Assembly: GCF_002127655.1 (NCBI RefSeq)
Contig: NZ_NEHB01000008.1
Coordinates: forward strand, 1 to 64,000
DNA: 64,000 bases
From: Janthinobacterium sp. GW456P
Lineage (GTDB): Bacteria > Pseudomonadota > Gammaproteobacteria > Burkholderiales > Burkholderiaceae_D
Reading direction: 5' to 3'
Both the position numbers and the translations under genes were made by a program. A model generated the notes under the pieces. It did not search any database, was not told the origin of the DNA, and saw only the letters and a program-made list of their open reading frames with translations. How positions within the stretch are numbered: position 1 is the first letter of the stretch; every line of letters starts with the position of its first letter. Below, piece by piece: positions 27,918 to 37,153 of this stretch.

Positions 27918-29008
27918 CAGGCCACCCGTTTATCGTTGACATAGAAAAGGGTGCGTTGCGGAGGAAAATGCAACCGCACAGCATCACCGGCGACGGCATC
28001 GATGGCGCGCAGCTTGGCCGCCACCGTCGCGCCGCCCAGCTGGAATTCCGCCAGGTAATGCGTGCCCATATTGCGCACGGCCGTCACCGTGGCGTCCAGG
28101 CAATGGTCGCCCTGCGTCCCCGCCGGCAGGCATTCGACGAATTCCGGCCGCACGCCCACGGTGATTTTCCCTTGCGCGCCAGCCAGGGCCGCGCGTGCGG
28201 AAGCGGAGACGGCCAGCGCCTGCCCCGCCACGCGCACGCCGCCATCATCCAGGGTGCAGTCGAGCAAGTTCATGCCCGGGTTGCCGATGAAATAGCCGAC
28301 AAACGTGTGTTCCGGTTCCTCGAACAGCGCTTGCGCGCTGCCCGTCTGCACCACTTCGCCCTGCGTCATGACGACCACCTGGTCGGCAAAGGTCAGCGCT
28401 TCCACCTGATCGTGCGTGACATAGATCAGGGATAATTTCAGTTCATGGTGGATTTCCTTCAACTTCCTGCGCAGCAACCATTTCAGATGCGGGTCGATCA
28501 CCGTCAGCGGTTCATCGAACAGCACGGCCGCCACGTCGGGGCGCACGAGGCCCCGGCCCAGCGAAATCTTTTGCTTGGCATCCACGGACAAGCCGCTGGC
28601 GCGCAATTTCAGGTCGCCCGTCAATTCCAGCATCTGCGCCACCTGCTGCACGCGCTTTTTCACCTCGCTCTCTTTCCAGCCGCGATTACGCAGCGGAAAC
28701 GCCAGGTTGTCGTGCACGGTCATGGTGTCGTAAATGACGGGAAACTGGAACACTTGCGCGATATTCCTCGCCTCGGTCGGCAGCTGCGTCACGTCCTTGC
28801 CGTCGAACAGCACCTTGCCATGCGACGGTTTCACGAGGCCGGAAATGATATTGAGCAAGGTCGTCTTGCCGCAGCCGGACGGCCCCAGCAAGGCGTAGGC
28901 GCCGCCGTCGTGCCACTCCATGCTCATGGGCCGCAGCGCATAGTCGGCCGGTGCTGTGGGATTCGGTTTGTAGGCATGGGCCAGATCGACCAGTTCGATG
29001 CGCGCCAT
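27917..29008 (-). CDS. glpT: Glycerol ABC transporter ATPase with degenerate signature motif
   Basis: A 363-residue CUT1-type ATPase. Walker A GPSGCGKT is at 42-49, Walker B with the catalytic Glu (VLFDEP) at about 162-167, and the H-loop His at 199 (IYVTHDQVEAL). The expected LSGGQ signature is replaced by LSVDAKQ at 140-146, and the D-loop is altered (TVIDPH). A regulatory C-terminal domain follows. The start is one base after the glpS stop, with GGGGGAG upstream. The name follows the rhizobial importer and is unrelated to the E. coli glycerol-3-phosphate antiporter GlpT. Confidence 0.9.
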   Translation of the reverse strand: MARIELVDLAHAYKPNPTAPADYALRPMSMEWHDGGAYALLGPSGCGKTTLLNIISGLVKPSHGKVLFDGKDVTQLPTEARNIAQVFQFPVIYDTMTVHDNLAFPLRNRGWKESEVKKRVQQVAQMLELTGDLKLRASGLSVDAKQKISLGRGLVRPDVAAVLFDEPLTVIDPHLKWLLRRKLKEIHHELKLSLIYVTHDQVEALTFADQVVVMTQGEVVQTGSAQALFEEPEHTFVGYFIGNPGMNLLDCTLDDGGVRVAGQALAVSASARAALAGAQGKITVGVRPEFVECLPAGTQGDHCLDATVTAVRNMGTHYLAEFQLGGATVAAKLRAIDAVAGDAVRLHFPPQRTLFYVNDKRVA

Positions 29009-29009
29009 G

Positions 29010-30104
<1,095 letters not shown>

Positions 30105-30178
30105 GCGCTTCTCCTCCAGTGATGGTTTCTTATTCTTCGCCGCACCCTCTGCGGGGCGCGGTCGCCAACGTGTGCTGC

Positions 30179-31750
30179 CTACGACGACAACGGGTGCTGC
30201 AACAGCCAGGCGTCGAGCGTGCCCGCCGTCTCGCGCGGCAGGTGCAGGCCCAGCTTGGAGCGCCGCCACAGGATGTCGGCCGCGCTGACGGCCCACTCAT
30301 GGCGCCGCAGATAATCGACTTCCGCCGCGTACAGCCCGGCGGCGATTTCCTCGCCCATGGCCGCCACATCCGTCCGCCCGGCCAGCAGCATATGGATGCG
30401 CGTGCCGTAGGCGCGTGCATAGCGCGCCACCAGCGCCGCCGGCAGCCATGCGTATTCGCGCTGCAAGCCCTGCACGAACTGGCCAAACTCGCGCACGGAC
30501 CGGTTCTGCGGCGTGCCGCCGAACACATCGCCGCCGGGCAGGCAGGCGCTGGCCGTCCAGGCCGGCCGCGCATTGCCCAGCAGGGGCGCCAGCAAATCCA
30601 TCGCTTCCTCCGCCAGCTTGCGGAACGTGGTGATCTTGCCGCCGAAAATGCTCAGCAGCGGCGCGCCTTTCCGGTCCAGCTCGAAGCGGTAATCGCGCGT
30701 GACGGCCTTGGCGTCGGCCGCCGCGTCTTCCACCAGCGGGCGCACGCCCGCATACGTCCACACCACGTCGGCCGGATTGACGGGCTTGCTGAAATAGTAA
30801 CTGGAAAGCTCGCACAAGTAACGAATTTCCTCGTCATCGATTTCCACCTTGCCGCTGTCGCCGTGGTAATCGAGATCGGTGGTGCCGATCAGGGTGAAAT
30901 CTGTCTCATACGGAATCGCAAACACGATGCGCCCGTCCGGATGCTGGAAGATGTAGGCATGATCATGCTCGAACAATCGCTTGACGACGATATGGCTGCC
31001 CTTGATCAGGCGCAAATGCCGGCCCTGCCCGCCCGGCGCCGCCTGCTGCAGGAATTCGGCCGTCCACGGTCCGGCCGCGTTGACGACGCTGCGCGCGCGC
31101 ACCAGCGTCTGCCGGCCGCTGGCGTGCTGCAGGGTGGCCAGCCAGGAAGCGTCCGCCCCCGCTCCATCTTGCCGCAGGGCCGTGCAGCGCGTCCGCGTCA
31201 GGATGGCCGCGCCCTTGTCCCCCGCGTCGATGGCGTTCAGCACCACCAGGCGCGCATCGTCGACCCAGCCGTCGGAATACACGAAGCCGCGCTTGAACTG
31301 GGGTTGCAACGGTGTGCCTGCCGCGTGACGGGTCAGAGCGATGCCGCTGGAAGCGGGCAGGATTTCGCGCTTCGCCAGCATGTCGTACAGAAACAGGCCG
31401 GCGCGTATCAGCCAGGCCGGGCGCTGGCCCTGGGCATGCGGCATGACGAAGCGCAGCGGCCACATGATGTGCGGCGCCGAGCGCAGCAGCACTTCGCGCT
31501 CGATCAGCGCCTTGCGCACGAGGCCGAATTCATAGTATTCGAGGTAGCGCAAGCCGCCGTGTATCAGCTTGGTGGAGGCCGACGAGGTGTGGGCGGCGAG
31601 GTCGTCCTTTTCGCACAGCACCACGGACAAGCCCCGCCCTGCCGCGTCGCGCGCGATGCCGGCGCCATTGATGCCGCCGCCCACCACGAGAACGTCGCAT
31701 GCCAGCGTGTCTGTTGCCGCTGCTTCCACACCTTGCCGTGCTGCCGCCAT
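30179..31750 (-). CDS. glpD: Aerobic glycerol-3-phosphate dehydrogenase
   Basis: A 523-residue FAD enzyme of the inner membrane. It oxidises sn-glycerol 3-phosphate to dihydroxyacetone phosphate and reduces quinone. The FAD motif is CDVLVVGGGINGAGIARDAA near 18-37, followed by the GlpD-typical SSASTKLIHGGLRYLEYYEF; DYHGDSGKVEIDDEEIRYLC is also typical. It is the first gene of the leftward glycerol operon, divergent from the DeoR-type repressor gene. About 75 bases separate it from glpS. Confidence 0.96.
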   Translation of the reverse strand: MAAARQGVEAAATDTLACDVLVVGGGINGAGIARDAAGRGLSVVLCEKDDLAAHTSSASTKLIHGGLRYLEYYEFGLVRKALIEREVLLRSAPHIMWPLRFVMPHAQGQRPAWLIRAGLFLYDMLAKREILPASSGIALTRHAAGTPLQPQFKRGFVYSDGWVDDARLVVLNAIDAGDKGAAILTRTRCTALRQDGAGADASWLATLQHASGRQTLVRARSVVNAAGPWTAEFLQQAAPGGQGRHLRLIKGSHIVVKRLFEHDHAYIFQHPDGRIVFAIPYETDFTLIGTTDLDYHGDSGKVEIDDEEIRYLCELSSYYFSKPVNPADVVWTYAGVRPLVEDAAADAKAVTRDYRFELDRKGAPLLSIFGGKITTFRKLAEEAMDLLAPLLGNARPAWTASACLPGGDVFGGTPQNRSVREFGQFVQGLQREYAWLPAALVARYARAYGTRIHMLLAGRTDVAAMGEEIAAGLYAAEVDYLRRHEWAVSAADILWRRSKLGLHLPRETAGTLDAWLLQHPLSS

Positions 31751-31900
31751 CGGGACTCCGTGTCTGTCGGGGGAACGGCCGGCGAGGAAAGACTAGGCAT
31801 CGCCGGCGACTGTCGTTAAGATCAATACAGCTGTAATTCGAATGCAATATGGATAAGATACGCCAGATTGCGAATCGATAGCAACATATTTTTATCACTA

Positions 31901-31920
31901 TTTGTTCGTTTTTGTTCGTT
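31901..31920. promoter_or_regulatory. glpR: Candidate GlpR operator: exact tandem TTTGTTCGTT
   Basis: Two consecutive copies of the 10-mer TTTGTTCGTT, one helical turn apart, lie 25 bases before the glpR ATG and about 150 bases upstream of glpD. The TGTTCG core matches the half-site of GlpR operators in E. coli, and DeoR-family repressors often bind direct repeats. A possible glpD promoter (TTGCTA, 18 bases, TATCTT on the minus strand) lies nearby. Confidence 0.6.
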
Positions 31921-31944
31921 TGTGATTTCTAAAGAGACAAGCCC

Positions 31945-32703
31945 ATGATTTTGAATCCCCGCCAGCGCCGCCTGCTCGAAGTGGTGCGCCAGAAGGTCAC
32001 CATGTCCGTCGAGGAGCTGGCGCAGCAGCTGGACGTGACGCCGCAAACCGTGCGCCGCGACGTCAAGCAGATGGAAGAAGCGCGCCTGCTGGCCCGCTAC
32101 CACGGCGGGGTCGGCTTGCCCTCGTCCGTGGAAAACATCGATTACAGCCAGCGGCAAGTGTTCAACAGCGATGCCAAGCGGCGCATCGCCGCCGCCGTCG
32201 CCACACAAGTGCCGCACGGCTGTTCGCTGCTGATCAATATCGGCACGACCACCGAGGAAGTGGCGCGCGCGCTGGGCCGCCACACGGGCTTGCACGTGGT
32301 AACGAACAACCTGAACGTGGCCGCCATCCTGGCCGACAACGCGGCCTGCGAAGTCATCGTGGCCGGCGGCGTGGTGCGCGGGCGCGACCGCGGCATCGTC
32401 GGCGAGGCCACCATCGACTTCATCCGCCAGTTCAAGGTCGATATCGGCATCATCGGCATTTCCAGCATCGACGAAGACGGCAGCCTGCGCGACTTCGACG
32501 CGCGCGAAGTGAAAGTGGCGCAAGCGATCATCGAGCAGTCGCGCGAAGTATGGCTGGTGGCCGACCAGCATAAGTTCGGCCGCAAGGCGCTGGTGCGCCT
32601 GGCCGACCTGGCACAAGTCGACATCCTGTTTACGGACGCGCCGCCGCCGCCCCGCTTTGCGGAGGTATTGCGCGAAGCGGGCGTGAAGGTGGTGCTGGCC
32701 TGA
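31945..32703 (+). CDS. glpR: DeoR-family repressor of the glycerol operon
   Basis: A 252-residue regulator. The N-terminal helix-turn-helix is RQRRLLEVVRQKVTMSVEEL then AQQLDVTPQTVRRDVKQME. The C-terminal sugar-phosphate sensor domain has LLINIGTTTEEVARAL, VTNNLNVAAIL and IIGISSIDEDGSLRDFD. By family and position it should be GlpR, which releases DNA when it binds glycerol 3-phosphate. It is transcribed divergently from glpD. Confidence 0.92.
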   Translation: MILNPRQRRLLEVVRQKVTMSVEELAQQLDVTPQTVRRDVKQMEEARLLARYHGGVGLPSSVENIDYSQRQVFNSDAKRRIAAAVATQVPHGCSLLINIGTTTEEVARALGRHTGLHVVTNNLNVAAILADNAACEVIVAGGVVRGRDRGIVGEATIDFIRQFKVDIGIIGISSIDEDGSLRDFDAREVKVAQAIIEQSREVWLVADQHKFGRKALVRLADLAQVDILFTDAPPPPRFAEVLREAGVKVVLA

Positions 32704-33060
32704 GCGGGCCGCATTGCTGCAGGAAAGCCTCGTGCTGTCGCGCGGGCAATACGTCTTGTGTGGGCAAGCATACAGAATGATATGAAATATTTATCAATTC
32801 GGCAAAAATGCTGTTACCATTGATGCAACATGAGTTATTTTTTTAATCTTCCTCTCTCGCAATACGATTATTTGCTTGATATTGCTTTTTTTATGTATTC
32901 AGAGCAAGAAAAAAGGAAAAACTCTTTGCCGCTGAGTGATTTCCTGTGAAAACAGTGTTAGAAATACCTCAAGCATGACGATAGTTCCCCAACAAACCAC
33001 TCGACAGCAAGCGTGAAGGCCCTAACCATGCCCGCAACGCCGCCCAGTGAAGGAAGAGAA
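32704..33060. other. Gene-free AT-rich stretch upstream of the MarR-type gene
   Basis: 357 bases without a gene. The part from about 32770 to 32960 is much richer in A and T than its surroundings, with runs such as TTATTTTTTTAATC and GCTTTTTTTATG. It probably holds the promoter and control region of the MarR-type gene. A weak candidate is TTGCTT, 18 bases, TATTCA (32872-32901). No clear operator palindrome was found. Confidence 0.5.
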
Positions 33061-33561
33061 ATGAGCCATAATTTTGAATCGGCCGCCACGCAAGCCGCCC
33101 ATCCCAACAGCGTTCCCGTCAGCGAACTGGAAGCCCATCTCGGTTACTGGCTGCGTTTCGTTTCCAACCATGTGTCCCACAGCTTCCAGAAGAAAGCCGA
33201 AGCCAATGGCGTGACGGTGTCCGAATGGGTGGTGCTGCGCGAAATGTTCCGCCTGGGCTGCACCTCGCCCACGGTGCTGGCGCAAGTGTCCGGCATGAGC
33301 AAGGGGGCCGTGTCGAAACTGATCGACCGCCTGGAAAGCAAGGGCATGGTCAGCAAATCCATCCTGCTGGCCGACCGCCGCCAGCATTCGATCGAACTGA
33401 CCACGGAAGGCGAGGCGCTGGTGCCCGTGCTGGCCGAGATGGCCGATCAGAACGACGAGGAATTCTTCGGCAAGCTGCCGCGCCAGCTGCGCGACGACCT
33501 GCTCGAGGCGATGAAGGAAGTGGCGCGCACGCATCAGCTCAAGAGCGTCCCGCTGAACTAA
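33061..33561 (+). CDS. MarR-family transcriptional regulator
   Basis: A 166-residue winged helix-turn-helix protein. The recognition region is SPTVLAQVSGMSKGAVSKLI, and the wing is SKSILLADRRQHSIELTTEGEALV, both typical of MarR proteins. AAGGAAG five bases before ATG 33061 favours this start over the upstream in-frame ATGs. Effector and targets are unknown. The next gene, a PLP-dependent dehydratase, lies 78 bases downstream and may be in the same transcript. Confidence 0.9.
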   Translation: MSHNFESAATQAAHPNSVPVSELEAHLGYWLRFVSNHVSHSFQKKAEANGVTVSEWVVLREMFRLGCTSPTVLAQVSGMSKGAVSKLIDRLESKGMVSKSILLADRRQHSIELTTEGEALVPVLAEMADQNDEEFFGKLPRQLRDDLLEAMKEVARTHQLKSVPLN

Positions 33562-33639
33562 ACTGCTCCCGGCAAGGGAGACACGGTGGCGCGGACGCTT
33601 CGGCTATGATGCTGGCCTGACTGTTTACCAGGAATATGC

Positions 33640-34557
33640 ATGGCCCTGCACATCGAAACTCCCTTGCTCAACTCGCGCGCCTTGAGCCTGCATAGCGAGC
33701 GCGCCATCTGGCTCAAGCTCGAAGCCTTGCAGCCGCCCGGCTCCTTCAAAATCCGGGGCATCGGCCTGGCCTGTGAAGAATACGCGCGGCGCGGCGCCAG
33801 CCGCTTCATTTCCTCTTCCGGCGGCAATGCCGGCATCGCCGTCGCCTATGCGGGACGCCAGCTCGGCATTCCCGTCATCGTCGTCGTGCCGGAAACGACC
33901 AGCGAACGGGCCAAGGCCCTGATCGCCCAGGAAGGCGCCGAAGTCATCGTGCACGGCGCCGCCTGGCAAGAAGCGAACGCGCTGGCGCAATCGATGCTCA
34001 CGCCGCAAGACGCCTTTCTGCACCCCTTCGACGACCCGCTGCTGTGGCAGGGCCATGCCGGCATGATCGATGAAGTGGCCCGCGCCGGCCTGAAACCGGA
34101 CGCGGTGGTGCTGTCGGTGGGCGGCGGCGGCCTGCTGGCCGGCGTGGCCGAAGGCTTGCAGCGCAACGGCTGGAATGACGTGGCCATCGTGGCCGTGGAA
34201 ACGCAAGGCGCCGCCTCGCTGGCGGCGGCCGTGTCCGCGCGCGAACACGTGGCCCTGCCGGCCGTCAGCAGCATCGCCACCTCGCTGGCCGCGCGCCAAG
34301 TGTGCTCCCAGGCATACGCCATCAGCCAGACGCGCCTGCTGCACAGCGTGGTGGTGTCGGACCGCGCCGCCGTCGACGCCTGCCAGCGTTTTATCACCGA
34401 CCAGCGCCTGGTGGTGGAGCCGGCCTGCGGCGCGGCGCTGGCGGCCGTCTACGGCAAGGCGCCGGCACTGGCGCCCTACCGCAACGTGCTCGTCATCGTC
34501 TGCGGCGGCGTGACGGCCACCACGCAGCAGCTCGACCACTGGAGCGCCACCCTGTAA
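33640..34557 (+). CDS. PLP-dependent serine/threonine dehydratase-like enzyme
   Basis: A 305-residue fold-type II PLP enzyme. The PLP-binding lysine is in LQPPGSFKIRGIG near residue 38. The substrate loop SSSGGNAGIAVAYAGRQLG and the phosphate-binding VLSVGGGGLLAGVAEGL are present. Shorter serine/threonine dehydratases without the ACT-like domain have this length, as do SDS/SDH-type L-serine dehydratases. It probably deaminates L-serine or L-threonine to the 2-oxo acid; a racemase activity cannot be excluded. AGGAA precedes the ATG. Confidence 0.85.
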   Translation: MALHIETPLLNSRALSLHSERAIWLKLEALQPPGSFKIRGIGLACEEYARRGASRFISSSGGNAGIAVAYAGRQLGIPVIVVVPETTSERAKALIAQEGAEVIVHGAAWQEANALAQSMLTPQDAFLHPFDDPLLWQGHAGMIDEVARAGLKPDAVVLSVGGGGLLAGVAEGLQRNGWNDVAIVAVETQGAASLAAAVSAREHVALPAVSSIATSLAARQVCSQAYAISQTRLLHSVVVSDRAAVDACQRFITDQRLVVEPACGAALAAVYGKAPALAPYRNVLVIVCGGVTATTQQLDHWSATL

Positions 34558-34560
34558 CAG

Positions 34561-36588
34561 CTACGACGCCGCCTCGCGCAGCGCCACGCCATCGCGGCCC
34601 TGCCCCTTGGCGGCGTACAGGGCCTGGTCGGCCAGATCGAGCAACTGCGCCGGCGTCAGCGCGCCTTCGCGAAAGATGGCCATGCCGACGCTGGTCGTCA
34701 CCGGCAGCGGGCCGCCGGCCAGCGCAAACGGCTGGCGGATGGCCTCGACGATCTTGGCGCCGACCTGGCGCACTTCGGCCGCGCCGTTCACCCCTTCGAG
34801 AATGATCACGAATTCGTCGCCGGCCAGGCGCGCCACCAGGTCGCTGGCGCGCACGCTGCGCACCAGGCGCGCGGCGAACTCCTTGAGCACCTCGTCCCCC
34901 GCCTTGTGCCCCAGGCTGTCGTTGATGGCCTTGAAACGGTCGATGTCGAGATAGGCCAGCGCCATCGGCGCGCGCGCGGCCCGCGTGCGCTGCATGCTTT
35001 GCGCCAGCTGCTCGTCGAAACGGCGCCGGTTGGCGATGCCCGTCAGGGTGTCGGTGGCGGCGGCAAACTGCAGCGCCGTGTGCATCGCCTTGGTCTTGGT
35101 GATTTCGTGAATCAAGCCATACACGCCTTCCACCGCGCCGCTCTCGCCCACATCGGGCACGTAGCTGGTATGGAAGGCGCGCTGGCCAGCATCTCCGTCA
35201 CCGCCAATGGTGAACTCATACTCAACCTCCTCGCCCGAGAAGGCGCGCAGCAGGTGCTGCTCGCGCAGCTGGTAGGCCTGCTCGCCCAGCACCTCGCGCA
35301 TGGAATGCATCAGGCTCTCCTTGGCCGAGACGCCGAACCATTTTTCAAACGTCGCATTGATGAACTGGTAGCGGTGCTCGCGGTCGATGTAAACGATCAC
35401 CACGGGAACGTGGTCCGTCAGCAGCTTCAAACGCCGCTCGCTGTCGCGCGTCTGCGCCACGGCGATTTCGCGCTCGGCCATCAGCGAGTAAAAATCGCGG
35501 CTCAAGTCGCCGATCTCGTCGCGCCGCTCGATCTGGAGCGCCTCGATGCCCAGGCGCTGGCGGCGGATTTCATGCACATGATGGCGCAGCCGCGCCAAAG
35601 GCAGCAGCAGGCGCAGCACCACGCGCCAGCCGGCCAGCCCCGCCAGCGCCGCCAGCAGCACGGCGGCCAGCAATATCTTGCTGCGGATGGCGTGCAGCGG
35701 CGCGAACGCGTCGCGCATGGGATACACGGACGCCAGTATCCAGCCCGTCGACGCGATGCGGTGGTAGGCAAACAGGGCATCGACGCCCTGCGTGGTGGTA
35801 CCCGACAGCCAGCCCTCGAAACCCTGCAAGGCGCGCCGCGTGGGCACGCTGATGGGGCCATGCGCCTCGATATGCTGCATGATGCGCGACTTGTCGGGAT
35901 GCTCGACGATGACGCCTTCGCCGGTCATGATGTACAGGTAGCCGCCCGTGCCCGGCTTGAGCGCGCCCAGGCGGCCCAGGAAATCGGGCTGGCGCAGGTT
36001 GACGCTGGCCGCCAGCACATAACGCACGGCGCCCTGCGCGTCGAACACGGGCTGCGTCACCACGACGATGGGCATGCCGGAAATGCTGCCGTTGAGGGGT
36101 GCGGAAATCACCGAGCGCCGGGTCGCCAGCGTCTGTTCAAAGTAAGGGCGGCCCTTCACGTTCAGCCCCGCCTGCGGCTTGAAGGGACTCACGCTGGCCA
36201 GCACGGCGCCGTCGATACCGACCACGCCGGCCGAATAAAATTCCTTGCGCAGCACCGTTTGCGCAGCCAGGTAACGCTGCAGGCTGGCGCCGTCGTGCGC
36301 GGCGCCGGCCGGCAGGCTGTCGGCGATGGCGCGCAGCACCTTGCGCTTCGCGTCGAGTTCCTCATCGATGAAGACGGCGGCGCTGGACAGCGAGACGTAC
36401 TGCTGCCGGCCCGTCACGTCGCGCATGCCGCGCTCGGCCACGGACAGGGTGGCCAGCGCCAGCGAGGCCACGGCAGCGAGCACGAGCAGGAAGACGACCA
36501 CGCTCATGCGCGCCTTGAGGCTGGCCGGCAGGCGCCGGCGCAATCGTTTGCGCCAGGTCGTCACGGCCGCTGCCGCAGGTACCGGCAA
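34561..36588 (-). CDS. Diguanylate cyclase with Cache, HAMP and PAS domains
   Basis: About 675 residues. Membrane helices are at about 28-50 and 305-325, flanking a dCache-like periplasmic sensor ([40 protein letters not shown]). A HAMP segment follows, then a PAS domain ([20 protein letters not shown]), and GGDEF at the C terminus. The active motif reads AGDEF ([15 protein letters not shown]), a common variant; RASD five residues before it is an I-site. It overlaps the cysC end. A GTG at 36564 would give a neat GTGA overlap with the cysC stop and is an alternative start. Makes cyclic di-GMP. Confidence 0.9.
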   Translation of the reverse strand: MPVPAAAAVTTWRKRLRRRLPASLKARMSVVVFLLVLAAVASLALATLSVAERGMRDVTGRQQYVSLSSAAVFIDEELDAKRKVLRAIADSLPAGAAHDGASLQRYLAAQTVLRKEFYSAGVVGIDGAVLASVSPFKPQAGLNVKGRPYFEQTLATRRSVISAPLNGSISGMPIVVVTQPVFDAQGAVRYVLAASVNLRQPDFLGRLGALKPGTGGYLYIMTGEGVIVEHPDKSRIMQHIEAHGPISVPTRRALQGFEGWLSGTTTQGVDALFAYHRIASTGWILASVYPMRDAFAPLHAIRSKILLAAVLLAALAGLAGWRVVLRLLLPLARLRHHVHEIRRQRLGIEALQIERRDEIGDLSRDFYSLMAEREIAVAQTRDSERRLKLLTDHVPVVIVYIDREHRYQFINATFEKWFGVSAKESLMHSMREVLGEQAYQLREQHLLRAFSGEEVEYEFTIGGDGDAGQRAFHTSYVPDVGESGAVEGVYGLIHEITKTKAMHTALQFAAATDTLTGIANRRRFDEQLAQSMQRTRAARAPMALAYLDIDRFKAINDSLGHKAGDEVLKEFAARLVRSVRASDLVARLAGDEFVIILEGVNGAAEVRQVGAKIVEAIRQPFALAGGPLPVTTSVGMAIFREGALTPAQLLDLADQALYAAKGQGRDGVALREAAS

Positions 36589-37091
36589 ATGCGCTCGACC
36601 GACTCGTCCAGCGCCAGCGCCTGGGTATCGAGCGTCAGGGCGGCGGCCAGCGGCGCTTCATACGGCGCGGAAATGCCTGTGAATTGCGCCAGCTGCCCTG
36701 CCCGCGCCTTTTCATACAGGCCCTTGGGATCGCGCGCCTCGCACACGGCGAGCGGCGTGCTGACGTGGACTTCAATGAAATGCGCCGCGCCGATGATGGC
36801 GGCGGCCATGGCCCGGTCCGCGCGGTAGGGAGAAATGAAGGCGGCGATGACGGTCAAGCCCGCTTCGTTCATCAGGCGCGCCACTTCAGCGACGCGGCGG
36901 ATGTTTTCATGCCGGTCTTGGGGCGTAAAACCCAGGTCGCGGTTCAAGCCATGGCGCAACTGGTCGCCATCGAGCACCGCCACGGGGCGGCCCTGGGCCT
37001 TGAGCTGGCGCGCCAGCGCATCGGCGACGGTGGTCTTGCCGGCGCCGCTCAAGCCCGTCAGCCAGACCGTAGGATGTTGTGCTGCTGTCAT
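36561..37091 (-). CDS. cysC: Adenylylsulfate (APS) kinase
   Basis: A 176-residue P-loop kinase that phosphorylates APS to PAPS. The Walker A motif is GLSGAGKT near residue 14. The APS-kinase motifs [16 protein letters not shown] and FISPYRADR are present, as is [10 protein letters not shown]. The ATG at 37091 is chosen; the preceding GTG is also possible, and GAGAGG lies upstream of both. It sits 62 bases after the nitrate reductase gene without cysD/cysN partners in the window, so its link to the nitrate genes is by position only. Confidence 0.93.
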   Translation of the reverse strand: MTAAQHPTVWLTGLSGAGKTTVADALARQLKAQGRPVAVLDGDQLRHGLNRDLGFTPQDRHENIRRVAEVARLMNEAGLTVIAAFISPYRADRAMAAAIIGAAHFIEVHVSTPLAVCEARDPKGLYEKARAGQLAQFTGISAPYEAPLAAALTLDTQALALDESVERICRYLRQRP

Positions 37092-37153
37092 CACACTGCC
37101 TCTCTCTTATAGAGCAGGCAATATAACAAAGCCGTGGCGGAAAGGACAGATTT

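Noticed and set aside
30105-30296. Longer N terminus for GlpS starting at 30296
   Set aside because: It would run through the end of glpD with Arg/Ala-rich sequence. The GTG at 30104 has a near-perfect ribosome-binding site and begins the ATPase fold.
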